This document shows, in pieces, positions 11,284 through 24,173 of a stretch of DNA of 64,000 nt. How positions within the stretch are numbered: position 1 is the first letter of the stretch; every line of letters starts with the position of its first letter. The notes under the pieces were generated by a model, which was not told where the DNA came from, did not search any database, and saw nothing but the letters and a program-made list of their open reading frames with translations. This stretch comes from Micromussa lordhowensis (lineage: Eukaryota > Cnidaria > Anthozoa > Scleractinia > Lobophylliidae), in the NCBI GenBank assembly GCA_964020085.1, contig CAXHUQ010000552.1:94002-158001 (forward strand). Direction: 5' to 3'. The position numbers and the translations under genes were made by a program.

Positions 11284-13974
11284 GCGCGTTTTCTGAAATT
11301 CTGCAAAGTTGGGACCAGGGCAAACTACTGCAAAAAGAAGGCCAGAGAAAACACCCTGGCGCCAACGCCATCATGTCCTAACTAGGATTTCCTTGAAGTG
11401 CCAACCTGGCAAAACATTTTGCTGCAAACCGCACCTCTTAAAGTGCCCGTGAAGCCGAGCTATGTCAAATTTGCCAAGGGGACCCCCAGCGCGCGTTTTC
11501 TCAAATTCTGCAAAGTTGGGACCAGGGCAAACTACTGCAAAAAGAAGGCCAAAAAAACCTTCCTGGGGCCAATGCCATCATGTCCTAACTAAGATTTCCT
11601 TGAAGTGCCAACCTAGCAGAACATTTTGCTGCAAACCGCGCCTCTTAAAGTGCCCGTGAAGCCGAGCTATGTCAAATTTGCCAAGGGGACCCTCAGCGCG
11701 CGTTTTCTGAAATTCTGCAAAGTTGGGACCAGGGCAAACTACTGCAAAAAGAAGGCCAGAAAAAACACCCTAGCGCCAATGCCATCATGTCCTAACTAGC
11801 ATTTCCTTAAAGTGCCAACCTAGCAGAACATTTTGCTGCAAACCGCGCCTCTTAAAGTGCCCGTGAAGCCGAGCTATGTCAAATTTGCCAAGGGGACCCC
11901 CAGCGCGCGTTTTCTGAAATTCTGCAAAGTTGGGACCAGGGCAAACTACTGCAAAAAGAAGGCCAGAAAAACCACCCTGGCGCCAATGCCATCATGTCCT
12001 AACTAAAATTTCCTTAAAGTGCTAACCTATCAGAACATTTTGCTGCAAACCGCGCCTCTTAAAGTGCCCGTGAAGCCGAGCTATATCAAATTTGCCAAGG
12101 GGACCCCCAGCGCGCGTTTTCTGAAATTCTGCAAAGTTGGGAGCAGGGCAAACTACTGCAAAAAGAAGGCCAGAAAAAACGCCCTGGCGCAAATGCCATC
12201 ATGTTTTAACTAGGATTTTCTTAAAGTGCCAACCTGGCAGAACATTTTGCTGCAAACGGCGCCTCTTAAAGTGCCCGTGAAGCCGAGCTATGTCAAATTT
12301 GCCAAGGGGACCCCCAGCGCGCGTTTTCTGAAATTCTGCAAAGTTGGGACCAGGGCAAACTACTGCAAAAATAAGGCCAGAAAAAACACCCTGGCGCCAA
12401 TGCCATCATGTCCTAACTAAAATTTCCTTGAAGTTCCAACCTAGCAGAACATTTTGCTGCAAACCGCGCCTCTTAAAGTGCCCGTGAAGCCGACCTATGT
12501 CAAATTTGCAAAGGGGACCCCCAGCGCGCGTTTTCTGAAATTCTGCAAAGTTGGGACCAGGGCAAACTACTGCAAAAAGAAGGCCAGAAAAAACACCCTG
12601 GCGCCAATGCCATCATGTCCTAACTACAATTTCCTTAAAGTGCCAACCTAGCAAAACATTTTGCTGCAAACCGCGTCTCTTAAAGTGCCCGTGAAGCCGA
12701 GCTATGTCAAATTTGCCAAGGGGACCCCCAGCGCGCGTTTTCTGAAATTCTGCCAAGTTGGGACCAGGGCAAACTACTGCAAAAAGAAGGCCAGAAAAAA
12801 CACCCTGGCGCCAATGCCATCATGTCCTAACTACAATTTCCTTGAAGTGCCAACCTAGCAGAACATTTTGCTGCAAACCGCGCCTCTTAAAGTGCCCGTG
12901 AAGCCAAGCTATGTCAAATTTGCCAAGGGGACCCCCAGCGCGCGTTTTCTGAAATTCTGCAAAGTTGGGACCAGGGCAAACTACTACAAAAATAAGGCCA
13001 GAAAAAACACCCTGACACCAATGCCATCATGTCTTAACTACAATTTCTTTGAAGTGCCAACCTAGCAGAACATTTTGCTGCAAACCGCGCCTCTTAAAGT
13101 GCCCGTGAAGCCGAGCTATGTCAAATTTGCCAAGGGGACCCCCAGCGCGCGTTTTCTGAAATTCTGCAAAGTTGGAACCAGGGCAAACTACTGCAAAAAG
13201 AAGGCCAAAAAAAACACCCTGGCGCCAATGCCATCATGTCCTAACTAGGATTTCCTTCAAGTGCCAACCTAGCAGAACATTTTGCTGCCAACTGCGCCTC
13301 TTAAAGTGCCTGTGAAGCCGAGCTATGCCAAACTTGCCAAGGGGACCCCCAGCGCGCGTTTTCTGAAATTCTGCAAAGTTGGGACCAGGGCAAACTACTG
13401 CAAAAAGAAGGCCAAAAAAAACACCCTGGCGCCAATGCCATCATGTCCTAACTAGAGTTTCGTTAAAGTACCAACCTAGCAGAACATTTTGCTGCAAACC
13501 GCGCCTCTTAAAGTGCCCGTGAAGCCGAGCTATGTCAAATTTGCCAAGGGGACCCCCAGCGCGCGTTTTCTGAAATTCTGCAAAGTTGGGACCAGGGCAA
13601 ACTACTACAAAAATAAGGCCAGAAAAAACACCCTAGCACCAATGCCATCATGTCCTAACTACAATTTCCTTGAAGTGTTAACCTAGCACAACATTTTGCT
13701 GCAAACCGCGCCTCTTAAAGTGCCCGCGAAGCCGAGCTATGTCAAATTTGCCAAGGGGACCCCCAGCGCGCGTTTTCTGAAATTCTGCAAAGTTGGGACC
13801 AGGGCAAACTACTGCAAAAAGAAGGCCAGAAAAAACACCCTGGCGCCAATGCCATCATGTCCTAACTAGCATTTCCTTCAAGTGCCAACCTAGCAGAACA
13901 TTTTGCTGCCAACTGCACCTCTTAAAGTGCCTGTGAAGCCGAGCTATGCCAAATTTGCCAAGGGGACCCCCAGC
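11284..13974 (+). repeat. 13-mer higher-order repeat (2691 bp), copy 2
   Basis: Near-perfect second copy. By eye the only difference I found is CTGGCGCC at about 9078 against CTAGCGCC at about 11769. At the right edge the sequence leaves the pattern (CCAGAAAAAAC at 14033 where CCAGAGAAAAC would start a third copy), so there are exactly two copies. An assembly duplication must be excluded. Confidence 0.9.
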
Positions 13975-16900
13975 GCGCGTTTTCTGAAATTCTGCAAAGT
14001 TGGGACCAGGGCAAACTACTGCAAAAAGAAGGCCAGAAAAAACACCCTGGCGCCAATGCCATCATGTCTTAACTCGAATTTCCTTCAAGTGCCAACCTAG
14101 CAGAACATTTTGCTGCAAACCGCGCCTCTTAAAGTGCCCGTGAAGCCGAGCTATGTCAAATTTGCCAAGGGGACCCCCAGCGCGCGTTTTCTGAAATTCT
14201 GCAAAGTTGGGACCAGGGCAAACTACTGCAAAAATAAGGCCAGAAAAAACACCCTGGCGCCAATGCCATCATGTCCTAACTAAGATTTCCTTGAAGTGCC
14301 AACCTAGCAGAACATTTTGCTGCAAACCGCGCCTCTTAAAGTGCCCGTGAAGCCGAGCTATGTCAAATTTGCCAAGGGGACCCCCAGCGCGCGTTTTCTG
14401 AAATTCTGCAAAGTTGGGACCAGGGCAAACTACTGCAAAAAGAAGGCCAGAAAAAACACCCTGGCGCCAATGCCATCATGTCCTAACTACAATTTCCTTA
14501 AAGTGCCAACCAAGCAAAACATTTTGCTGCAAACCGCGCCTCTTAAAGTGCCCGTGAAGCCGAGCTATGTCAAATTTGCCAAGGGGACCCCCAGCGCGCG
14601 TTTTCTGAAATTCTGCAAAGTTGGGACCAGGGCAAACTACTACAAAAATAAGGCCAGAAAAAACACCCTGACACCAATGCCATCATGTCTTAACTACAAT
14701 TTCTTTGAAGTGCCAACCTAGCAGAACATTTTCCTGCAAACCGCGCCTCTTAAAGTGCCCGTGAAGCCGAGCTATGTCAAATTTGCCAAGGGGACCCCCA
14801 GCGCGCGTTTTCTGAAATTCTGCAAAGTTGGAACCAGGGCAAACTACTGCAAAAAGAAGGCCAGAAAAAACACCCTGGCGCCAATGCCATCATGTCCTAA
14901 CTAGGATTTCCTTCAAGTGCCAACCTAGCAGAACATTTTGCTGCCAACTGCGCCTCTTAAAGTGCCTGTGAAGCCGAGCTATGCCAAATTTGCCAAGGGG
15001 ACCCCCAGCGCGCGTTTTCTGAAATTCTGCAAAGTTGGGACCAGGGCAAACTACTGCAAAAAGAAGGCCAAAAAAAACACCCTGGCGCCAATGCCATCAT
15101 GTCCTAACTAGAGTTTCGTTAAAATACCAACCTAGCAGAACATTTTGCTGCAAACCGCGCCTCTTAAAGTGCCCGTGAAGCCGAGCTATGTCAAATTTGC
15201 CAAGGGGACCCCCAGCGCGCGTTTTCTGAAATTCTGCAAAGTTGGGACCAGGGCAAACTACTACAAAAATAAGGCCAGAAAAAACACCCTGGCACCAATG
15301 CCATCATGTCCTAACTACAATTTCCTTGAAGTGTTAACCTAGCAGAACATTTTGCTGCAAACCGCGCCTCTTAAAGTGCCCGCGAAGCCGAGCTATGTCA
15401 AATTTACCAAGGGGACCCCCAGCGCGCGTTTTCTGAAATTCTGCAAAGTTGGGACCAGGGCAAACTACTGCAAAAAGAAGGCCAGAAAAAACACCCTGGC
15501 GCCAATGCCATCATGTCCTAACTAGCATTTCCTTCAAGTGCCAACCTAGCAGAACATTTTGCTGCCAACTGCGCCTCTTAAAGTGCCTGTGAAGCCGAGC
15601 TATGCCAAATTTGCCAAGGGGACCCCCAGCGCGCGTTTTCTGAAATTCTGCAAAGTTGGGACCAGGGCAAACTACTGCAAAAAGAAGGCCAGAAAAAACA
15701 CTCTGGCGCCAATGTCATCATGTCCTAACTAGGATTTCCTTGAAGTGCCAACCTAGCAGAACCTTTTGCTGGAAACCGCGCCTCTTAAAGTGCCCGTGAA
15801 GCCGAGCTATGTCAAATTTGCCAAGGGGACCCCCAGCGCGCGTTTTCTGAAATTCTGCAAAGTTGGGACCAGGGCAAACTACTGCAAAAAGAAGGCCAGA
15901 AAAAACACCGTGGCGCCAATGCCATCATGTCCTAACTAGGATTTTCTTAAAGTGCCAACCTAGCAGAACATTTTGCTGCAAACCGCGCCTCTTAAAGTGC
16001 CCGTGAAGCCGAGCTATGTCAAATTTGCCAAGGGGACCCACAGCGCGCGTTTTCTGAAATTCTGCAAAGTTGGGACCAGGGCAAACTACTGCAAAAAGAA
16101 GGCCACAAAAAACACCCTGGCGCCAATGCCATCATGTCCTAACTAAAATTTCCTTGAAGTGCCAACCTAGCAGAACATTTTGCTGCAAACCGCGCCTCTT
16201 AAAGTGCCCGTGCAGCCGAGCTATGTCAAATTTGCCAAGGGGACCCCCAGCGCGCGTTTTTTGAAATTCTGCAAAGTTGGGACCAGGGCAAACTACTGCA
16301 AAAAGAAGGCCAGAAAAAACACCTTAGAGCCAATGCCATCATGTTCTAACTACAATTTCCTTAAAGTGCCAACCTAGTAAAACATTTTGCTGCAAACCGC
16401 GCCTCTTAAAGTGCCCGTGAAGCCGAGCTATGTCAAATTTGCCAAGGGGACCCCCAGCGCGCCTTTTCTGAAATTCTGCAAAGTTGGGACCAGGGCAATC
16501 TACTGCAAAAAGAAGGCCAGAAAAAACACCCTGGCGCCAATGCCATCATGTCTTAACTGAAATTTCCTTAAAGTGCCAACCTAGCACAACATTTTGCTGC
16601 AAACGGCGCCTCTTAAAGTGCCCGTGAAGCCGAGCTATGTCAAATTTGCCAAGGGGACCCCCAGCGCGCGTTTTCTGAAATTCTGCAAAGTTGGGACCAG
16701 GGCACACTACTGCAAAAAGAAGGCCAGAAAAAACACCCTGGCGCCAAAGCCGTCATGTCCTAACTAAAATTTCCTTAAAGTGCCAACCTAGCACAACATT
16801 TTGCTGCAAACCGCGCCTCTTAAAGTGCCCGTGAAGCCGAGCTATGTCAAATTTGCCAAGGGGACCCCCAGCGCGCGTTTTCTGAAATTCTGCAAATTTG

Positions 16901-17160
16901 GGACCAGGGCAAACTACTGCAAAAAGAAGGCCAGAAAAAACACCCTGGCGCCAATGCCATTATGTCCTAACTTAGATTTCCTTAAAACACCAACCTAGCA
17001 GAACATTTTGCTGCAAACCGCGCCTCTTAAAGTGCCCGTGAAGCCGAGCTATGTCAAATTTGCCAAGGGGACCCCCAGCGCGCGTTTTCTGAAATTCTGC
17101 AAAGTTGGGACCAGGGCAAACTACTGCAAAAAGAAGGCCAGAAAAAACACCCTAGCGCCA
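13975..17160 (+). repeat. Mosaic monomers with an 8-mer echo of the 13-mer
   Basis: From about 14.52 to 15.1 kb the monomers match 12.87-13.5 kb at 1656 bp offset (8 monomers), with the CCAAGTTGGGACC monomer absent. From 15.1 to about 15.77 kb they match 4.76-5.42 kb at 10350 bp (50 monomers), including AATTTACC (5052 and 15402) and CAGAACCTTTTGCTG (5407 and 15757). Monomers from 16 to 17.1 kb carry GGCAATC, GGCACAC and GTGCAGCCG variants that look ahead to the 19-35 kb region. Confidence 0.7.
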
Positions 17161-19250
17161 ATGCCATCATGTCCTAACTACGATTTTCTTAAAGTGCCAA
17201 CCAAGCAGAACATTTTGCTGCAAACCGCGCCTCTTAAAGTGCCCGTGAAGCCGAGCTATGTCAAATTTGCCAAGGGGACCCCCAGCGCGCGTTTTCTGAA
17301 ATTCTGCAAAGTTGGGACCAGGGCAAACTACTGAAAAAAGAAGGCGAGAAAAAACACCCTGGCGCCAATGCCATAATGTCCTAACTAAAATTTCCTTAAA
17401 GTGCCAACCTAGCAAAACATTTTGCTGCAAACCGCGCCTCTTAAAGTGCCCGTGAAGCCGAGCTATGTCAAATTTGCCAAGGGGACCCCCAGCGCGCGTT
17501 TTCTGAAATTCTGCAAAGTTGGGACCAGGGCAAACTACTGCAAAAGAAGGCCAGAAAAAACACCCTGGCGCCAATGCCATCATGGCCTAACTAGAATTTC
17601 CTTGAAGTGTTAACCTAGCAGAACATTTTGCTGCAAAGCGCGCCTCTTAAAGTGCCCGTGAAGCCGAGCTATGTCAAATTTGCCAAGGGGACCCCCAGCG
17701 CGCGTTTCCTGAAATTCTGCAAAGTTGGGACCAGGCAAACTACTGCAAAAAGAAGGCCAGAAAAAACACCCTGGCGCGAATGCCATCATGTCCTAACTAA
17801 AATTTCCTTAAAGTGCCAACCTAGCACAACATTTTGCTGCAAACCGCGCCTCTTAAAGTGCCCGTGAAGCCGAGCTTAGTCAAATTTCCCAAGGGGAACC
17901 CCAGCGCGCGTTTTCTGAAATTCTGCAAAGTTGGGACCAGGGCAAACTACTGCAAAAAGAAGGCCAGAAAAAAAACCATGGCGCCAATGTCATTATGTCC
18001 TAACTATAATTTCCTTGAAGTGCCAACCTAGCAGAACATTTTGCTGCAAACCGCGCCTCTTAAAGTGCCCGTGAAGCCGAGCTATGTCAAATTTGCCAAG
18101 GGGACCCCCAGCGCGCGTTTTCTGAAATTCTGCAAAGTTGGGACCAGGGCAAACTACTGAAAAAAGAAGGCGAGAAAAAACACCCTGGCGCCAATGCCAT
18201 AATGTCCTAACTAGGATTTCCTTAAAGTGCCAACCTAGCAGAACATTTTGCTGCAAACCGCGCCTCTTAAAGTGCCCGTGAAGCCGAGCTATGTCAAATT
18301 TGCCAAGGGGACCCCCAGCGCGCGTTTTCTGAAATTCTGCAAAGTTGGGGCCAGGGCACACTACTGCAAAAAGAAGGCCAGAAAAAACACCCTGGCGCCA
18401 ATGCCATCATGTCCTAACTAGAATTTCCTTAAAGTGCCAGCCAAGCAAAACATTTTGCTGCAAACCGCGCCTCTTAAAGTGCCCGTGAAGCCGAGCTATG
18501 TCAAATTTGCCAAGGGGACCCCCAGCGCGCGTTTTCTGAAATTCTGCAAAGTTGGGACCAGGGCAAACTACTGCAAAAAGAAGGCCAGAAAAAACACCCT
18601 GGCGCCAATGCCATCATGTCTTAACTAAAATTTCCTTAAAGTGCCAACCTAGCAGAACATTTTGCTGCAAATCGCGCCTCTTAAAGTGCCCGTGAAGCCG
18701 AGCTATGTCAAATTTGCCAAGGGGACCCCCAGCGCGCGTTTTCTGAAATTCTGCAAAGTTGGGACGAGGGCAAACTACTGCAAAAGAAGGCCAGAAAAAA
18801 CACCCTGGCGCCAATGTCATCATGGGCTAACTAGGATTTCCTTGAAGTGTTAACCTAGCAGAACATTTTGCTGCAAAGCGCGCCTCTTAAAGTGCCCGTG
18901 AAGCCGAGCTATGTCAAATTTGCCAAGGGGACCCCCAGCGCGCGTTTCCTGAAATTCTGCAAAGTTGGGACCAGGCAAACTACTGCAAAAAGAAGGCCAG
19001 AAAAAACACCCTGGCGCAAATGCCATCATGTCCTAACTATAATTTCCTTAAAGTGCCAACCTAGCAGAACATTTTGCTGCAAACCGCGCCTCTTAAAGTG
19101 CCCGTGAAGCCAAGCTATGTCAAATTTGCCAAGGGGACCCCCAGCGCGAGTTTTCTGAAATTTTGCAAAGTTGGGACCAGGGCAAACTACTGCAAAAACA
19201 AGGCCAGAAAAAACACCCTGTCGCCAATGCCATCATGTCCTAACTAAGAT
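17161..19250 (+). repeat. Paired-deletion HOR family, first occurrence
   Basis: Defines a marker set reused downstream: a CTACTGAAAAAAG monomer (17331 and 18157), a GGGGCCAGGGCACAC monomer (about 18348), a CCAAGCAAAAC monomer, an AAATCGCGCC monomer with a 1-base deletion in GCAAAAGAAGG (about 18780), and an AAAGCGCGCC monomer with a 1-base deletion in GACCAGGCAAAC (about 18971). The two 206-bp monomers occur as neighbours at 17.54/17.73 and 18.78/18.97 kb, 1240 bp apart (6 monomers minus 2 bases). Confidence 0.8.
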
Positions 19251-22200
19251 TTCCTTCAAGTGCCAACCCAGCAGAACATTTTGCTGCAAACCGCGCCTCT
19301 TAAAATGCCCGTGAAGCCGAGCTATGTCAAATTTGCCAAGGGGACCCGCAGCGCGCGTTTTCTGAAATTCTGCAAAGTTGGGACCAGGGCAAACTACTGC
19401 AAAATGAAGGCCAGAAAAAACACCCTGGCGCCAATTTCATCATGTCCTATCTAACATTTCCTTGAAGTGCCAATTTAGCAGAACATTTTGCTGAAAACCG
19501 CGCCTCTTAAAGTGCCCGTGAAGCCGAGCTATGTCAAATTTGCCAAGGGGACCCCCAGCGCGCGTTTTCTAAAATTCTGCAAAGTTGGGACCAGGGCAAA
19601 CTACTGCAAAAACAAGGCCAGAAAAAACACCCTGGTGCCAATGCCATCATGTCTTAACTAGGATTTCCTTAAAGTGCCAACCTAGCAGAACATTTTGCTG
19701 CAAACCGCGTCTCTTAAAGTGCCCGTGCAGCCGAGCTATGTCAAATTTGCCAAGGGGACCCCCAGCGCGCGTTTTCTGAAATTCTGCAAAGTTGGGACCA
19801 GGGCAAACTACTGCAAAAAGAAGGGCAGAAAAAACACCTTAGCGCCAATGCCATCATGTCCTAACTACGATTTCCTTAAAGTGCCAACCTAGCAAAACAT
19901 TTTGCTGCAAACCGCGCCTCTTAAAGTGCCCGTGAAGCCGAGCTATGTCAAATTTGCCAAGGGGACCCCCAGCGCGCGTTTTCTTAAATTCTGCAAAGTT
20001 GGGACCAGGGCAATCTACTGCAAAAAGAAGGCCAGAAAAAACACCCTGGCGCCAATGCCATCGTGTCTTAACTACGATTTCCTTAAAGTGCCAACCTAGC
20101 AGAACATTTTGCTGCAAACCGCGCCTCTTAAAGTGCCGGCGAAGCCGAGCTATGTCAAATTTGCCAAGGGGACCCCCAGCGCGCGTTTTCTGAAATTCTG
20201 CAAAGTTGGGACCAGGGCAAACTACTGCAAAAAGAAGGCCAGAAAAAACACCCTGGCGCCAATGCCATCATGTCTTAACTAAGATTTTCTTAAAGTGCCA
20301 ACCTAGCAGAACATTTTGCTGCAAACCGCGCCTCTTAAAGTGCCCGTGAAGCCGAGCTATGTCAAATTTGCCAAGGGGACCCCCAGCGCGCGTTTTCTGA
20401 AGTTCTGCAAAGTTGGGACCAGGGCAAACTACTGCAAAAAGAAGGCCACAAAAAACACCCTGGCGCCAATGCCATCATGTTTTAACTAAAATTTCCTTAA
20501 AGTGCCAAACTAGCAGAACATTTTGCTGCAAACCGCGCCTCTTAGAGTGCCCGTGAAGCCGAGCTATGTCAAATTTGCCAAGGGGACCCGCAGCGCGCGT
20601 TTTCTGAAATTCTGCAAAGTTGGGACCAGGGCAAACTACTGCAAAATGAAGGCCAGAAAAAACACCCTGGCGCCAATTTCATCATGTCCTAACTAAGATT
20701 TCCTTGAAGTGCCAACCTAGCAGAACATTTTGCTGAAAACCGCGCCTCTTAAAGTGCCCGTGAAGCCGAGCTATGTCAAATTTGCCAAGGGGACCCCCAG
20801 CGCGCGTTTTCTAAAATTCTGCAAAGTTGCGACCAGGGCAAACTACTGCAAAAACAAGGCCAGAAAAAACACCCTGGTGCCAATGCCATCATGTCCTAAC
20901 TAGCATTTCCTTGAAGTGCCAACCTAGCAGAACATTTTGCTGCAAACCGCGCCTCTTAAAGTGCCCGTGCAGCCGAGCTATGTCAAATTTGCCAAGGGGA
21001 CCCCCAGCGCGCGTTTTCTGAAATTCTGCAAAGTTGGGACCAGGGCAAACTACTGCAAAAAGAAGGCGAGAAAAAACACCATGGCGCCAATGCCATCATG
21101 TCCTAACTAAAATTTCCTTAAAGTGCCCACCTAGCAGAACATTTTGCTGCAAACCGCGCCTCTTAAAGTGCCCGTGAAGCCGAGCTATGTCAAATTTGCC
21201 AAGGGGACCCCCAGCGCGCGTTTTCTGAAATTCTGCAAAGTTGGGACCAGGGCACACTACTGCAAAAAGAAGGCCAGAAGAAACACCCTGGCGCCAATGC
21301 CATCATGTCCTAACTAAAATTTCCTTGAAGTGCCAACCTAGCAGAACATTTTGCTGCAAACCGCGTCTCTTAAAGTGCCCGTGAAGCCGAGCTATGTCAA
21401 ATTTGCCAAGGGGACCCCCAGCGCGCGTTTTCTGAAATTCTGCAAAGTTGGGACCAGGGCAAACTACTGCAAAAAGAAGGCCAGAAATAACACCCTGGCG
21501 CCAATGCCATCATGTCCTAACTAAGATTTCCTTAAAGTCCTAACCTAGCACAACATTTTGCTGCAAACCGCGCCTCTTAAAGTGCCCGTGAAGCCGAGCT
21601 ATGTCAAATTTGCCAAGGGGACCCCCAGCGCGCGTTTTCTGAAATTCTGCAAAGTTGGGACCAGGGCACACTACTGCAAAAAGAAGGCCAGAAAAAACAC
21701 CCTGGCGCCAATGCCATCATGTCCTAACTACCATTTCCTTGAAGTGCCAACCTAGCAGAACATTTTGCTACAAACCGCGCCTCTTAAAGTGCCCGTGAAG
21801 CCGAGCTATGTCAAATTTGCCAAGGGGACCCCCAGCGCGCGTTTTCTGAAATTCTGCAAAGTTGGGACCAGGGCAAACTACTGCAAAAAGAAGGCCAGGA
21901 AAAACACCCTGCCGCCAATGCCATCATGTCCTAACCACGATTTCCTTCAACTGCCAACCTAGCAGAACATTTTGCTGCAAACCGCGCCTCTTAAAGTGCC
22001 CGTGAAGCCGAGCTATGTCAAATTTGCCAAGGGGACCCCCAGCGCGCGTTTTCTGAAATTCTGCAAAGTTGGGACCAGGGCAAACTACTGCAAAAACAAG
22101 GCCAGAAAAAATACCCTGGCGCCAATGCCATCATGTCCTAACTAAAATTTCCTTAAAGTGCCAACCTAGCAGAACATTTTGCTGCAAACCGCGCCTCTTA

Positions 22201-22309
22201 AAGTGCCCGTGAAGCCGAGCTATGTCAAATTTGCCAAGGGGACCCCCAGCGCGCGTTTTCTGAAATTCTGCAAAGTTGGGACCAGGGCAAACTACTGCAA
22301 AAAGTAGGC
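19251..22309 (+). repeat. Monomers related to 31.7-36 kb
   Basis: Variants AAGTTCTGC with GGCCACAAAAAAC and ATGTTTTAAC (about 20400-20485), CCAAACTAGC (20505), GGACCCGCAG with AAAATGAAGG (about 20587-20650), and GTTGCGACC (20826) recur in this order at 31.78-32.21 and 33.65-34.07 kb. CTAACCACGATTTCC with CAACTGCC (about 21931) recurs near 36.0 kb. No local tandem duplication is evident apart from a 6-monomer echo (19585 and 20827 neighbourhoods). Confidence 0.7.
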
Positions 22310-24173
22310 CAGATAATACATCCCGGCGCCAATGCCATCATGTCCTAACTAAGATTTCCTTGAAGTGCCAACCTAGCAGAACATTTTGCTGCAAACCGCG
22401 CCTCTTAAAGTGCCCGTGAAGCCGAGCTATGTCAAATTTGCCAAGGGGACCCCCAGCGCGCGTTTTCTGAAATTCTGCAAAGTTGGGACCAGGGCAAACT
22501 ACTGCAAAAAGAAGGCCAGAAAAAACACCCTGGCGCCAATGCTATCATGTCCTAACTAAGATTTCCTTAAAGTGCCAACCTAGCAAAATATTTTGATTCA
22601 AACCACGCCTCTTAAAGTGCCCGTGAAGCCAAGCTATGTCAAATTTGCCAAGGGGACCCCCAGCGCGAGTTTTCTGAAATTTTGCAAAGTTGGGACCAGG
22701 GCAAACTACTGCAAAAAGAAGGCCAGAAAAAACACCCTGTCGCCAATGCCATCATGTCCTAACTAAGATTTCCTTCAAGTGCCAACCCAGCAAAACATTT
22801 TGCTGCAAACCGCGCCTCTTAAAGTGCCCGTGAAGCTAAGCTATGTCAAATTTGCCAAGAGGACCCCCAGCGCGCGTTTTCTGAAATTCTGCAAAGTTGG
22901 GACCAGGGCAAACTACTGCAAAAGGAAGGCCAGAAAAAACACCCTGGCGCCAATGCCATCATGTCCTAACTACGATTTCCTTGAAGTGGCAACCTAGCAC
23001 AACATTTTGCTGCAAACCGCGCCTCTTAAAGTGCCTGTGAAGCCGAGCTATGTCAAATTTGCCAAGGGGACCCCCAGCGCGCGTTTTCTGAAATTCTGCA
23101 AAGTTGGGACCAGGGCACACTACTGCAAAAAGAAGGCCAGAAAAAACACCCTGGCGCCAAAGCCATCATGTCCTAACTAAAATTTCCTTAAAGTGCCAAC
23201 CTAGCAGAACATTTTGCTGCAAACCGCGCCTCTTAAAGTGCCCGTGAAGCCGAGCTATGTCAAATTTTGCCAAGGGGACCCCCAGCGCGCGTTTTCTGAA
23301 ATTCTGCAAAGTTGGGACCAGGGCAAACTACTGCAAAAAGAAGGCCAGAAAAAACACCCTGGCGCCAATGCCATTATGTCCTAACTAAGATTTCCTTAAA
23401 ACGCCAACCTAGCAGAACATTTTGCTGCAAACCGCGCCTCTTAAAGTGCCCGTGAAGCCGAGCTATGTCAAATTTGCCAAGGGGATCCCCAGCGCGCGTT
23501 TTCTGAAATTCTGCAAAGTTTGGACCAGGGCAAACTACTGCACAAAGAAGGCCAGAAAAAACACCCTGGCACCAATGCCATCATGTCCTCACTAAGATTT
23601 CCTTAAAGTGCCAACCTAGCAGAACATTTTGCTGCAAACCGCGCCTCTTAAAGTGCCCGTGAAGCCGAGCTATGTCAAATTTGCCAAGGGGACCCCCAGC
23701 GCGCGTTTTCTGAAATTCTGCAAATTTGGGACCAGGGCAAACTACTGCAAAAAGAAGGCCAGAAAAAACACCCTGGCGCCAATGCCATTATGTCCTAACT
23801 AAGATTTCCTTAAAACGCCAACCTAGCAGAACATTTTGCTGCAAACCGCGCCTCTTAAAGTGCCCGTGAAGCCGAGCTATGTCAAATTTGCCAAGGGGAC
23901 CCCCAGCGCGCGTTTTCTGAAATTCTGCAAAGTTGGGACCAGGGCAAACTACTGCAAAAAGAAGGCCAGAAAAAACACCCTGGCGCCAATGCCATCATGT
24001 CCTAACTACCATTTTCTTAAAGTGCCAACCAAGCAGAACATTTTGCTGCAAACCGCGCCTCTTAAAGTGCCCGTGAAGCCGAGCTATGTCAAATTTGCCA
24101 AGGGGACCCCCAGCGCGCGTTTTCTGAAATTCTGCAAAGTTGGGACCAGGGCAAACTACTGCAAAAAGAAGGC
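22310..24173 (+). repeat. 9-mer higher-order repeat (1864 bp), copy 1
   Basis: Nine monomers carrying CCAGATAATACATCCC, TATTTTGATTCAAACC, GTGAAGCTAAGC with AAGAGGACC, TTGAAGTGGCAACC, GGGCACACTAC with CCAAAGCC, a T insertion in GTCAAATTTTGCC (about 23265), GCACAAAGAAGG and GCAAATTTGGGACC. The insertion accounts for 1864 rather than 1863 bp. Confidence 0.88.

Noticed and set aside
17167..17583. Reverse-strand open frame of 138 codons
   Set aside because: Antisense of two satellite monomers. The same translation recurs dozens of times across the window with random breaks, so it is a by-product of the repeat.
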